Shown here: positions 35,354 through 44,819 of the stretch, one piece after another
Position numbering within the stretch: position 1 is the stretch's first letter
Layout of the letters: every line of letters starts with the position of its first letter
NCBI GenBank assembly: GCA_001507425.1
Contig: LMAJ01000025.1
Span: 19,963-83,962 of the forward strand
DNA from: Flavobacteriaceae bacterium CRH
GTDB lineage: Bacteria > Bacteroidota > Bacteroidia > Flavobacteriales > Flavobacteriaceae
Reading direction: 5' to 3'
DNA: 64,000 nt
Position numbers and translations under genes: made by a program
Notes under the pieces: model-generated
What the model was told of the DNA's origin: nothing
Seen by the model: only the letters and a program-made list of their open reading frames with translations
Database searches by the model: none

Positions 35354-36532
35354 ATGAAAAAATATCTTTTTGTTTTATTAATTATATTGCTTGTTTCTTG
35401 CCAGTCAAAAAACGAAGAGAAAAAAGAACTTACTGCTAAAAATCCAGTTTCTAAAGTGGAAATTGAAGAAAAAAATGATAGTTTAATTTATAAAATTGAA
35501 GAAAACACAATAGTAATAGGTGGTGATACATTAAAAATCGAAGCTCCATTCATTTATTCTTTTGATGGAATACTTGATAATAATAAAAAAATTCAAATTC
35601 ATATTTCTAATGCATTAACTGAAGAATATGGAGGATATTGGAAATCAGGCCGTCTTTATATAGATGGAGAAAATCAAATTTTCGGTTTTGGATTAGTAAA
35701 AAAGGAGAAAGAGGATTTCTACACAGGAGAAGTATCTTCTAATGAGAATGATAACGGGAAAACTACTTGTAAACTCAAATTATACAATCTATTTACTGAT
35801 GAAATGTTTATAGAATGCATCTATAATAAAAAAGCATATAAAATTTATCCAAGTAAAAAATTTCCATCTTATAAATGTTTTGATAAAATAGATTATACAT
35901 TATTTGATACCAGAGAAGCTTATAAAAAAGGACAAGGAAGAGATTATACGCCATCAAGGGATTATACTTTCCTGGGAGAAATCTTATCAAATGATAAAAA
36001 CTTTGAAGCTTTAAGTTCTAATGTAAAGTATTTGTCTAGCGATTCACTCAGTATAAAAAATCATGATAAATGGAAACATAATTTTGATAGTAAAAAGGCT
36101 GTAAAGGATGAAGATAATTATGCGTCAGAAAGCTTATTTGTCAGTTGGCCTATTTTTATTGATTCAAATATTTATGTAGTTTATCATTATTGGTACAACT
36201 ATATGGGCGGAGCACACGGTTTGTACCGCACATCATACGATAATTATGAAGTAAGTACCGGAAGAAAAATAGAAATAGAACAGCTTCTAAATACAAAAAA
36301 TCAAAATTTTATTGATTTTTATGAAAATAGAATTAAGTCAGAGTATGGTGATGGATTATCAGATAAAATAGAAATGGCCAATACTTTTTATATTTTGCCA
36401 ACAGGAATTACTTTTTCTTATGCTCCATATGAACTTGTTGGTTTTGCAGGTGGAGAACCTGAGATTTTTTTCAGTTATGAAGAATTAAAACCGTATATTT
36501 TAAAAAACACGATTCTGGATAACTATAATTAG
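35354..36532 (+). CDS. Lipoprotein with DUF3298 (RsiV-like) C-terminal domain
   Basis: From ATG 35354 the product is 392 residues with a lipoprotein signal (hydrophobic run then LLVSCQ). The C-terminal third contains YHYWYNYMGGAHGLYRT, VSTGRKIEIEQLL and TGITFSYAPYELVGFAGGEPEIFF, the pattern of DUF3298 / RsiV-like proteins. RsiV in Bacillus binds lysozyme, and a relative here could bind an envelope ligand; that is inference. It is inserted between parE (36 bases) and parC (86 bases), so it is probably co-transcribed with them although functionally unrelated. The open frame begins 8 codons earlier. Confidence 0.8.
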   Translation: MKKYLFVLLIILLVSCQSKNEEKKELTAKNPVSKVEIEEKNDSLIYKIEENTIVIGGDTLKIEAPFIYSFDGILDNNKKIQIHISNALTEEYGGYWKSGRLYIDGENQIFGFGLVKKEKEDFYTGEVSSNENDNGKTTCKLKLYNLFTDEMFIECIYNKKAYKIYPSKKFPSYKCFDKIDYTLFDTREAYKKGQGRDYTPSRDYTFLGEILSNDKNFEALSSNVKYLSSDSLSIKNHDKWKHNFDSKKAVKDEDNYASESLFVSWPIFIDSNIYVVYHYWYNYMGGAHGLYRTSYDNYEVSTGRKIEIEQLLNTKNQNFIDFYENRIKSEYGDGLSDKIEMANTFYILPTGITFSYAPYELVGFAGGEPEIFFSYEELKPYILKNTILDNYN

Positions 36533-36618
36533 GATTAAGAATATACTAACTTTGATTTAATTAGAAAATCAGGTTTTCAGAATTAAAATACAAATTTATA
36601 ATTTTCGAATATAAATAA

Positions 36619-39339
36619 ATGAAAGACGAAGAAGACGATAACATAATTCCAAACGACGACGAGAATAATTCAGAGGAAAACCAACTTGATGAAAATCAGG
36701 AAGGAGATGACGATGAAATTATCAACGTAGATGCCAAACATTTTGAAGGGCAGCATTTTTACGAAAATCAGGAAGAAGAAGGAGAAGACGTTATTACAAA
36801 AGTAACGGGCATGTACAAAGACTGGTTCCTGGATTATGCTTCGTACGTAATTCTGGAACGTGCAGTTCCGGCCATTGAAGATGGTTTTAAACCAGTTCAG
36901 CGCCGTATTATGCACTCTTTGAAAGAGCTGGATGATGGTCGTTATAATAAAGTTGCCAATGTTGTTGGTCACACCATGCAGTATCACCCACACGGAGATG
37001 CGAGTATTGGCGATGCTATGGTGCAAATTGGCCAGAAAGATTTATTAATTGACTGCCAGGGAAACTGGGGAAATATATTAACAGGCGACGGGGCAGCAGC
37101 TTCTCGTTACATCGAGGCACGTTTATCTAAATTTGCTTTGGAGGTTTTATATTCTCCAAAAATTACCGATTGGGGTGTTTCGTATGACGGTCGTCGTGCA
37201 GAACCAAACAATCTTCCGGTAAAGTTTCCGTTGCTTTTGGCACAAGGAGCAGAGGGAATTGCAGTTGGACTTTCGACAAAAGTTTTACCTCACAATTTCA
37301 ATGAGTTAATCGATGCTTCGATCAAGATTTTAAAAGGAAAAGCCTTTACACTTTATCCTGATTTCATGACACAAGGTATTGCCGATGTGTCGAATTATAA
37401 TGACGGATTGCGTGGCGGACGTGTACGTGTACGTGCAAAAATTGCGCAATTAGATAAAAACACCTTGGTGATTACGCAAATTCCGTTTTCGACCAATACG
37501 ACAACTTTGATTGACAGTATTTTGAAAGCCAATGATAAAGGTAAAATCAAAATCAAGAAAATTGAAGACAATACCGCTGCCGATGTTGAGATTTTAATTC
37601 ATCTTTTTCCGGGCGTTTCTCCAGACAAAACTATCGATGCTTTGTTTGCTTTTACAGCCTGCGAAACTTCTGTGGCGCCTTTAGGTTGCGTTATTGAAGA
37701 CAACAAGCCATTGTTTATTGGAGTTTCTGAAATGTTGAAAATTTCAACACACAGAACCGTTGATTTGCTTAAACAAGAACTGGAAATTCAGTTAGAAGAA
37801 TTAAAAAACAAATGGCATTTTTCTACTTTAGAAAAAATCTTCATTCGTGAAGAAATGTACATCGAATTTAAATTGTATTCTGACAGAGAATCGCTGTACA
37901 AATATTTATACGACCGTTTTGAGCCTTTCAAAAAATCATTCGTCAGAGAAATTAATGACGATGATTTACAAAGACTGACTCAAATCCCGATGATTCGTAT
38001 TACTCGTTTTGACTCTGACAAAGCCGATGATTTTATCGCCAAGTTAGAAGATGAAATGAAAGAAGTAGAGCATAATCTGGAAAACTTAACAGACTTTGCT
38101 ATTGCATACTTTACCAAATTAAAAGAGAAATACGGAAAAGGCCGTGAACGTCAGACAGAACTTCGTGTTTTTGATAATGTCGAGGCAACAAAAGTAGTTT
38201 TGCGTAACACAAAACTCTATGTAAACCGCGAAGAAGGTTTCGTTGGAACTAGCCTTAAAAAAGACGAATATCTTACGGATTGTTCTGATATTGATGACGT
38301 AATTGTGTTTTTACGCGATGGTAAAATGATGATTACAAAGGTTGATGCCAAAACATTTGTTGGAAAAGACATTATTCACGTTGCTATTTTTGACAAGAGT
38401 GATAAACGCACGATTTACAACATGATTTATCGTGACGGAAAATCAGGTCCATCTTATATCAAACGTTTCAATGTTACGGGTGTAACGCGTGATAAACCTT
38501 ATGATTTAACGAATGAAACCGCTGGATCGCAAGTGGTTTATTTTTCTCATAATCCGAATGGGGAAGCAGAAGTTATTGCAATTTTATTACGCCAGGTTGG
38601 AACGATCAAAAAATTAAAATTCGATATTGATTTTGCCAAATTAGCCATTAAAGGAAGAGCTTCAAAAGGAAATTTAGTTACTAAATATCCAATCAAGAAA
38701 ATCGAATTAAAAGAGAAAGGAATTTCGACTTTATTACCAAGAAAAGTTTGGTTTGACGATACCGTAAAACGTTTAAATGTTGATGCAAGGGGAGAACTAC
38801 TAGGAGAATTTAAGCCAAGTGATAAAATTTTGATTATCAGTCAGTCTGGTAAACTTAAAGTTATTATTCCGGAATTATCGACCCATTTTGATGAAGATAT
38901 GATTGTTTTGGAAAAATGGAAACCTAAAAAACCAATTTCTGCAATTTATTATGATGGAGAAAAAGAGCGTTATTATTTGAAACGTTTCCTGGTTGAAACC
39001 GAAAATAAAGAAGAAAGTTTCATTACAGAACATCCAAATTCGCAATTAGAAATCGTATCGACAGATTATCGTCCTGTGGCACAATTGATTTTTGCAAAAG
39101 TAAAAGGTGTTCAAAAAGAAGATTTGCATATTGATGTTGAGGACTTTATAGCTGTAAAAGGTTTTAAGGCTTTAGGAAATCAACTTACAGCAGATAAAGT
39201 AAAACAAGTTAATTTGTTAGAACCGCTCCCATACGAAGAACCTGTAGAAGAAATTCCTGAAAAACCTGAATTATCAGAAGATGAATCTGTAGAAACAGAA
39301 TTAGATGATGACGGCCAAATAGGGTTGGTTTTAGATTAA
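36619..39339 (+). CDS. parC: DNA topoisomerase IV subunit A
   Basis: The 906-residue protein is the breakage-reunion subunit of a type IIA topoisomerase. After an unusually acidic 50-residue N-terminus (rich in Asp, Glu, Asn) it has ERAVPAIEDGFKPVQRRIMH, the ASRYIEARL segment with the catalytic Tyr164, and GIAVGLSTKVLPHN. The C-terminal half is a propeller-type DNA-wrapping domain, and the tail is again acidic (ESVETELDDDGQIG). Pairing with parE supports topoisomerase IV rather than gyrase A. It is cytosolic and acts on chromosomal DNA. Confidence 0.92.
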   Translation: MKDEEDDNIIPNDDENNSEENQLDENQEGDDDEIINVDAKHFEGQHFYENQEEEGEDVITKVTGMYKDWFLDYASYVILERAVPAIEDGFKPVQRRIMHSLKELDDGRYNKVANVVGHTMQYHPHGDASIGDAMVQIGQKDLLIDCQGNWGNILTGDGAAASRYIEARLSKFALEVLYSPKITDWGVSYDGRRAEPNNLPVKFPLLLAQGAEGIAVGLSTKVLPHNFNELIDASIKILKGKAFTLYPDFMTQGIADVSNYNDGLRGGRVRVRAKIAQLDKNTLVITQIPFSTNTTTLIDSILKANDKGKIKIKKIEDNTAADVEILIHLFPGVSPDKTIDALFAFTACETSVAPLGCVIEDNKPLFIGVSEMLKISTHRTVDLLKQELEIQLEELKNKWHFSTLEKIFIREEMYIEFKLYSDRESLYKYLYDRFEPFKKSFVREINDDDLQRLTQIPMIRITRFDSDKADDFIAKLEDEMKEVEHNLENLTDFAIAYFTKLKEKYGKGRERQTELRVFDNVEATKVVLRNTKLYVNREEGFVGTSLKKDEYLTDCSDIDDVIVFLRDGKMMITKVDAKTFVGKDIIHVAIFDKSDKRTIYNMIYRDGKSGPSYIKRFNVTGVTRDKPYDLTNETAGSQVVYFSHNPNGEAEVIAILLRQVGTIKKLKFDIDFAKLAIKGRASKGNLVTKYPIKKIELKEKGISTLLPRKVWFDDTVKRLNVDARGELLGEFKPSDKILIISQSGKLKVIIPELSTHFDEDMIVLEKWKPKKPISAIYYDGEKERYYLKRFLVETENKEESFITEHPNSQLEIVSTDYRPVAQLIFAKVKGVQKEDLHIDVEDFIAVKGFKALGNQLTADKVKQVNLLEPLPYEEPVEEIPEKPELSEDESVETELDDDGQIGLVLD

Positions 39340-39351
39340 TATAAGACATAA

Positions 39352-39380
39352 AAAAACGCTAAGATTATCTTAGCGTTTTT
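39352..39380. terminator. Bidirectional terminator between parC and tssH
   Basis: AAAAACGCTAAG at 39352-39363 pairs perfectly with 39369-39380 around ATTAT, with A and T runs on either side. It marks the left boundary of the type VI secretion locus. Confidence 0.92.
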
Positions 39381-39386
39381 AGTATT

Positions 39387-41849
39387 TTAAATTTCATCTA
39401 TAATCAATTCCTGATTGATCCATTTTACTTCTTCATTTTCAATAACGACTGTTATAGTGTCGCCATCTTTTACTTCGCCAGCAATTATTTTCTTTGCCAA
39501 AGGTCTTCTTAAATGACTTCTGATAATACTTTTAATTGGCCTTGCACCATATTTTGCATTGTATCCATTTTCTGCCAGATAAAGTTTGGCTTCCATCGGA
39601 ATTTCGACCGTAATATTAATATTTTTAAGTAAATCCATAAACTCTTTCTTAAGATGGATTTCGAATATCTTTAAGGCATTTTCCTTACTGATAGGTGCAA
39701 AAGGTATAATCTCTGTTAGCCTTCCTAAAAATTCAGGTCTAAAGTAATTCCCCATAATTTCCATTAAAGAATTAGAACTCGGAATCTGACCTTTATTAAA
39801 AGTTTCTACAATATGATCTGCACCAATATTTGAGGTAAAAAGTATAATGGCGTTAGAGAAATCACCTTCTTTTCCTAATCTGTCATGCAATTTACCTTCG
39901 TCCATGATTTGAAGAAAAACATCAAAAACAGAAGGATGCGCTTTTTCAATTTCATCAAATAAAACAATAGAATACGGTTTTTGTCTGATTTTGTTCACTA
40001 ACAATCCGCCTTCTTCATAACCCACATAGCCTGGAGGCGCACCATACAGTAACGCAGCCGAATGTTCTTCTTTAAACTCAGACATATCAAAACGTATAAT
40101 GGCATTTTCATCCTGAAAAAGGAACTCAGCCAAACTTTTTGCTAATTCTGTTTTTCCTGTTCCTGTTGGTCCTAAAAAAAAGAAAGATGCAATAGGCTGT
40201 CCCGCTTTGCTTAATCCTGATCTTGATTCTAATATAGAGCCTGCCACCGTTGCAATACAGTGATCCTGACCAATAACTCTTCGGCCTAAAACCTCTTCAA
40301 TATTATTCAGTTTTTGTTTTTCTTCTTCCTTTAGTTTTCCGGCAGGGATACCCGTTTTTTGAGCAATAATAAGCGAAAGATCAAAAGCTTCAATATGAAC
40401 ACGTTTGTCCAGTGCTCTTTCCTCAAGCGTAGTTATTAGGCTTTCAATATGTTTAATGATAGCTTCAGAAGTTTCAAAAATATTTGTTTCATTTTGATCC
40501 TCAACAAGCATTAAAAATGTTGTTTTATTGATTAAATCCGTCAAAAACCAGTTGCATTCTTTTATTAATTGTTCTTCAGATAAACTGCTTTCATTCTGTT
40601 TTAAAAGGGCTAACTTGTCAAGAATAGATTGTTTTTCTTTTAGAAACGTCTCTCCGGATGTCTTTAAAACAGACATCGTGTGATCGATAAGATTGATGGC
40701 AGATTCCGGTAAGCTTTTTTCTTTTAAATATCTTCTTGACAATCGAATAGATTCTGTAATTGTCTCATCGTCAATTTGAATTTTGTGATGTTCCTGATAG
40801 GTTTTAATCGATTCCCTGATCATTCGAAATAAAGTATCATCGTCAGATTCTTCTAGTTTAACGATTTCAAACATTCCGGAAAGTCCTTGTTCTTTCTCAA
40901 TTCTTTTCGTATATTCATCTATGGTAGACGTGGCAATAATGTTTAATCCTTTGGCTAATTCGCCTTTCAAAACATTAGAAACTCCGGAATCACCGCCATT
41001 TTTATCCAGTAAAGTATGAATTTCTTCAATAATTAGAATTGCTTTCGGGTATTGTTTCAATTCCTGAATACAGTTTTTTAAACGATCTTCGATTTCTCCT
41101 TTGTATGATGCGCCGGCAATTAGCGACGACAAATCAAGTTCAAAAAGCTGCACTTTGTTTAAAACATCAGGAACCTGATTTGCAATTACATTTTGAACAA
41201 GCGTATCGATTAATATTGATTTACCAATTCCGCGGTCGCCAATAAGCAAAACATTGGGTTTCGAGAATCTGCATAGAATTTCTTTTATAGTGTTCAGTTC
41301 TGTCTCACGACCAATTGCAGCTATTTTTTTATTCTTTTTTTCAAGATTTTTATGAATAGCATATTTCGCTAAAAACCCTTTTTTAACCTCTTGTTTTACA
41401 CCATTTACCGGTTGCGGAATACTAGCCACATCTTCCAGTAATTCGTTTCTGGAAATAGGGTAGGTTTTCATTTGGTCAAAGTTAAAACCAACTCCCGGCG
41501 AACTTATGGCTACAATGATGGCATAAAGAGTAATTTCATCTTCATTTAAAGCGAAACGTACAGATTCTGCCTCTTTAATAATTTCGTCTATCAAATCGCT
41601 TGGTTCTGCGTCGCCAACCTGGGTCGTTTTGGGTTCTTCTTCCATACGGACTTCAGCCCATTCATCAAGGTAATAAACATCCTTGCCCATAGATTCAAGA
41701 CGTTTTAAAAGCGATAAATCCCTGTTTAAAATTGCCTTCAATAAATGCGACGCAGAGTAATATTTATTTAAATTGGTTTTAGCAATTTTTTTAGCGATTT
41801 CTAATGCACTTAGCAATTCTACGCTGAAAATATTTTTTTCTTCTTCCAT
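39387..41849 (-). CDS. tssH: Type VI secretion ATPase ClpV (TssH)
   Basis: The 820-residue protein is a Clp/Hsp100 ATPase with an N-domain (residues 1-145), a first AAA module with Walker A GDRGIGKS near 204-211 and IIEEIHTLL, a middle helical region, and a second AAA module with GPTGTGKTEL near 560 and LFDEIEKAHP. In type VI systems ClpV disassembles contracted TssB/TssC sheath. The position next to other T6SS genes, with sheath genes in the same window, supports TssH over ClpB or ClpC. It is translated 7 bases after the PKD-domain gene and is probably co-transcribed with it. Confidence 0.88.
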   Translation of the reverse strand: MEEEKNIFSVELLSALEIAKKIAKTNLNKYYSASHLLKAILNRDLSLLKRLESMGKDVYYLDEWAEVRMEEEPKTTQVGDAEPSDLIDEIIKEAESVRFALNEDEITLYAIIVAISSPGVGFNFDQMKTYPISRNELLEDVASIPQPVNGVKQEVKKGFLAKYAIHKNLEKKNKKIAAIGRETELNTIKEILCRFSKPNVLLIGDRGIGKSILIDTLVQNVIANQVPDVLNKVQLFELDLSSLIAGASYKGEIEDRLKNCIQELKQYPKAILIIEEIHTLLDKNGGDSGVSNVLKGELAKGLNIIATSTIDEYTKRIEKEQGLSGMFEIVKLEESDDDTLFRMIRESIKTYQEHHKIQIDDETITESIRLSRRYLKEKSLPESAINLIDHTMSVLKTSGETFLKEKQSILDKLALLKQNESSLSEEQLIKECNWFLTDLINKTTFLMLVEDQNETNIFETSEAIIKHIESLITTLEERALDKRVHIEAFDLSLIIAQKTGIPAGKLKEEEKQKLNNIEEVLGRRVIGQDHCIATVAGSILESRSGLSKAGQPIASFFFLGPTGTGKTELAKSLAEFLFQDENAIIRFDMSEFKEEHSAALLYGAPPGYVGYEEGGLLVNKIRQKPYSIVLFDEIEKAHPSVFDVFLQIMDEGKLHDRLGKEGDFSNAIILFTSNIGADHIVETFNKGQIPSSNSLMEIMGNYFRPEFLGRLTEIIPFAPISKENALKIFEIHLKKEFMDLLKNINITVEIPMEAKLYLAENGYNAKYGARPIKSIIRSHLRRPLAKKIIAGEVKDGDTITVVIENEEVKWINQELIIDEI

Positions 41850-41856
41850 AACAATC

Positions 41857-42909
41857 TTAATCTTTAGACCAGATTAGGTATTTTTTTACTTTATAGCTGA
41901 TATTCAATCCTTTTATGCAATTGTTTTGCTTGTCTTTATTCAATCTAATGGCATCAATTCTTATCTTTTTGCCTTTAATAGAAGCACATAATTGAGAAAA
42001 AGTCAATAAATCATTATCATTTTTTACAATCGGAATTTCAAGGTCATCACATAAAAATTCGGCAAAATCGTCTTTAACTTTACTTCCTTCAGCTACTTTT
42101 AGCAACAAGATTTCAAACTGATCTTCAGAGATTTTTGGCGCTTTTTTTATTACGCTCGTACTGTCTTTTATGGTTTTTGTTTTTGGAGCTACAGGAACGT
42201 ATTGCAGCATTTCTTCAAGAGGATCTTTTTTTAGCGGTCCTCTTGGCAATGCAAAAGCTTCTGCCTTCTTCTCATATTCGTAAGACGTTACATCGAGCGG
42301 ATTTGTTTTTTTGATCACTTTTGGGTGCACATAGATGTTTTTTTTTGCCACACGGCTAAAATCCCCATTGATAACCAGTGTAATAGTTTTTTCTCCGGGC
42401 GTCGAAAAAGTGTATACCGGATTAGAAGAAGTTTCATCAATTCCTCTGCTTTCTCCAAACGACCATTCCCATGTTTTTGCATCGTCAGAGACTGATTTAA
42501 AGTAAGTTGGCTGTCCTACAAAGATTATTTTGGCCGAAGTAATTTTTGGTGTTCCCAAAATATCAGCAGCATATTTATTCTTAATAACCATTTCTTTTGT
42601 GTGAACACAACTTCCGTTTATTGTCAAAGTCACAAAATAAGTCCCCGGATTTTTATACACATGAAAGGTATGCTTTCTTACATCTGTTTCAGAACCGTCT
42701 CCAAAGTCCCATTTCCATGATTTTGCATTAGGTGTTTTGTCATAAAACTCAATAGATTCCTGCGTTTGCGAGTTATCTGAGAAAATATAAAACTTAGCAT
42801 CTTCACAATCTACATGATTGAATAACTGAAGAATAAAAGCCACGATTCCAATTAGTAATAATATAGCAAAGAAAAATACAACCCGAATATCAATATTTTT
42901 TTTATTCAT
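41857..42909 (-). CDS. PKD-domain inner-membrane protein, candidate T6SS-iii envelope component
   Basis: The 350-residue protein has one N-terminal membrane segment (residues 9-28) and a periplasmic part with two PKD-like domains: one near 40-112 (AKSWKWDFGDGSETDV...GTYFVTLTING) and one near 120-195 (AKTWEWSFGESRG...PGEKTITLVING). A linker rich in Lys and Pro and a C-terminal domain near 255-350 follow. Class iii systems lack TssJ/L/M and use other membrane proteins (TssN, O, P, Q, R). By topology this could be one of them, perhaps TssP, but I cannot confirm that. It lies directly upstream of tssH and diverges from the plus-strand secretion genes. Confidence 0.75.
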   Translation of the reverse strand: MNKKNIDIRVVFFFAILLLIGIVAFILQLFNHVDCEDAKFYIFSDNSQTQESIEFYDKTPNAKSWKWDFGDGSETDVRKHTFHVYKNPGTYFVTLTINGSCVHTKEMVIKNKYAADILGTPKITSAKIIFVGQPTYFKSVSDDAKTWEWSFGESRGIDETSSNPVYTFSTPGEKTITLVINGDFSRVAKKNIYVHPKVIKKTNPLDVTSYEYEKKAEAFALPRGPLKKDPLEEMLQYVPVAPKTKTIKDSTSVIKKAPKISEDQFEILLLKVAEGSKVKDDFAEFLCDDLEIPIVKNDNDLLTFSQLCASIKGKKIRIDAIRLNKDKQNNCIKGLNISYKVKKYLIWSKD

Positions 42910-43247
42910 TTCAATTAATTAAGGTATTCACTAAGTCAGATAAATTTTATGAAAAACGAAAGCAAAAATAGGTTTAATTATTTTAAAAATGTTAACTTTT
43001 ATGGTAGAAAATTTACAAAAATAATTTGTATTCTTACAAAATAATTTATTACGTTTGCAACCATATGTTTTGTAAAAGTAAATAAATTCATTATTAGTTT
43101 AAAAGCTTCTGTGGGTGTTCTATTAGCTTTTTAACAAAAAAAATGAAAATTCTATTTATTTTTTCGTGTTACTAGATTTCAAAATTGAAAATAAATTTTT
43201 TACTATTTTTCAAAAATGATAGTAAAAAACAATAAATAATATGTTTT
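42910..43247. other. Divergent control region of the T6SS locus
   Basis: No gene is visible in this very AT-rich gap between the two divergent secretion transcripts. It holds the plus-strand promoter described separately. A hairpin with arms AAAAGCT (43101-43107) and AGCTTTT (43125-43131) lies in the leader. Its right arm context GTTCTATTAGCT resembles GTTCTTGTTAGCT of the immunity-array elements. No clear minus-strand box was found. Confidence 0.55.
43025..43057 (+). promoter_or_regulatory. Promoter for the plus-strand T6SS genes
   Basis: TTTG at 43025-43028 and TACGTTTG at 43050-43057 have a 21-base spacer, close to the TTTG / TAnnTTTG consensus. It would give a leader of about 185 bases before the gene at 43248. 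Confidence 0.55.
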
Positions 43248-43889
43248 ATGAGGCAGGCAGTTTTATTACTTATTATGATGCAATTCTGCATAGATTGCAA
43301 TGCCCAGAATTATATTTCGCAGATTCCTTTTAAATATGATTATTCTTTAGAGACGCTAAAAAAGCAATCTAAAATAAATGAAGGCGGTTTGAAAAACAAA
43401 ACCGTTGTCAATGACAACTCAGAAAATCTAAGTGATGCTATTTTAGCATTAAAAGAAAAATACTCTATTGTATTGGCCGTGATGCCAAACAAGATCACAA
43501 ATTACAAACTCTATTCGTATATCGATCCTTGGATTAATACACCTTATCAGGAAAAAAGTTTTTCTAAAAAAGGAATTGATTGCTCGTATTTCCTGCAATC
43601 CCTGTACAGTGATGTTTACAAAGTAACGCTTCCTAAAGATCCTGCAGGAATGTGGAAATCCAAATCGATTCAAATTTTTACCGGAAGAACATTCCTGGCA
43701 GAAGGCGACCTTATTTTCTTTAGATACGATAAAGACCATCCTATTTCAGACGTAGGCTTGTATCTGCACAATGACAGAATTCTGGCCTGTACAGACAAGG
43801 GGCTTGCGATATATAATTTCAACGACGAATATTTTCAATTACGATATATAGGTGCAGGACGAATTAACGACGATGCAAAGAAAAAATAA
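43248..43889 (+). CDS. Exported NlpC/P60-like protein with an altered active site
   Basis: The 213-residue protein has a signal peptide (cleaved near CNAQ, residue 19) and a C-terminal NlpC/P60-like domain with the nucleophile Cys112 in KKGIDCSYFLQSLY and the GDLIFF strand. In the family, the catalytic His sits in the SHVGIYL motif. Here that segment is ISDVGLYL, with Asp168 in place of His; His164 lies four residues earlier. It may be inactive or use another residue. Peptidoglycan hydrolases often clear the cell wall for secretion machines, so a role in placing the T6SS envelope complex is plausible. It is the first gene of the plus-strand T6SS group and overlaps the next by 17 bases. Confidence 0.78.
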   Translation: MRQAVLLLIMMQFCIDCNAQNYISQIPFKYDYSLETLKKQSKINEGGLKNKTVVNDNSENLSDAILALKEKYSIVLAVMPNKITNYKLYSYIDPWINTPYQEKSFSKKGIDCSYFLQSLYSDVYKVTLPKDPAGMWKSKSIQIFTGRTFLAEGDLIFFRYDKDHPISDVGLYLHNDRILACTDKGLAIYNFNDEYFQLRYIGAGRINDDAKKK

Positions 43890-44817
43890 GAAGAGCCTTG
43901 AAGATCTGGTACGCGAAATAGAAAGTATTTCGTATGATATTAGAGCCGAAGTGGTTGCTAATGAATTGCTAATGAGCGATACCGTTGTTCAGGATGAAAT
44001 TACGATTTCTAATCAGGGACAATTTTCGAGAGCGCACAGAAGTGATATTTTAGGGGCTTCAATTCAGGATGATAATTATGATAAGCAGGAATTTCTTAAC
44101 ATACAATTGTCAAGAGACAGTATGTATGATGCGCTTCCGGAAGGATTTGTACATAGTTTAAGCGAGAACAATGCCGACAAATCAGTTGGGCAAATGATCA
44201 GGGAGCATAAGCATCAGAAAAGACAGGAAGCCGAAGCACGTAATTTTTTCACTCCTTTTGAAAATGAGATTTTTCATTATAAGACAAAAATAGAAAGTGT
44301 CGAAAGAGATTTTTTATACAAGTTAAACGGTAGCAAACCATTAGATTTTTTCTATGATTTCTGGGGCTTGCCGCATATTTATCCGGCCATTTTGGTCTCA
44401 AAGTTTATTCAGCTTTTGCCTTATGCTTATAAAATTGTTGGAGATATCGATTTGGCATGTCGTTGCCTGGCAAGTATTATCGAAGAAAAAGTAACTTTTT
44501 CGACAACAAGTTCAAAGGAATATAGCGAAGAAGGAGAACAAATTATATTGGGAGAGAATAGGTTAGGGGTTGATTTTATTGTGGGTAAAGATTACATGGA
44601 TTATTCTATGAATTTAACCATCGAAATAGGACCAATAACTAACAAACCTTTTGATCATTATGTAAATAATGGCGAAGTAAAAATATTTATAGACTGTTTT
44701 TGCGAACATTTTTTCCCGATGGAAGTCGAGATAAAAACAGTTTTATTGATGAATGAAGAAACCGAAGAGTTTGATTTTAGTAAACAACCTGTGTTAGGGT
44801 ATACAACACGAATTTAG
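43873..44817 (+). CDS. TssG-like T6SS baseplate protein
   Basis: The product is 314 residues from ATG 43873 (MQRKNKKSLEDLVREIE); a GTG at 43852 is a longer alternative. There is no signal peptide or membrane segment. The C-terminal third has the layout of TssG: ILGENRLGVDFIVGKDYMD, then IEIGPITNKPFDHYV, then a helix (IFIDCFCEHFFPMEVEI). These match the family pattern LG-x4-LG-x5-G and GP. The wedge role in the baseplate would follow from that. The usual partner TssF is not adjacent, which weakens the call. It lies 3 bases before tssN and overlaps the NlpC/P60-like gene. Confidence 0.6.
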   Translation: MQRKNKKSLEDLVREIESISYDIRAEVVANELLMSDTVVQDEITISNQGQFSRAHRSDILGASIQDDNYDKQEFLNIQLSRDSMYDALPEGFVHSLSENNADKSVGQMIREHKHQKRQEAEARNFFTPFENEIFHYKTKIESVERDFLYKLNGSKPLDFFYDFWGLPHIYPAILVSKFIQLLPYAYKIVGDIDLACRCLASIIEEKVTFSTTSSKEYSEEGEQIILGENRLGVDFIVGKDYMDYSMNLTIEIGPITNKPFDHYVNNGEVKIFIDCFCEHFFPMEVEIKTVLLMNEETEEFDFSKQPVLGYTTRI

Positions 44818-44819
44818 TA

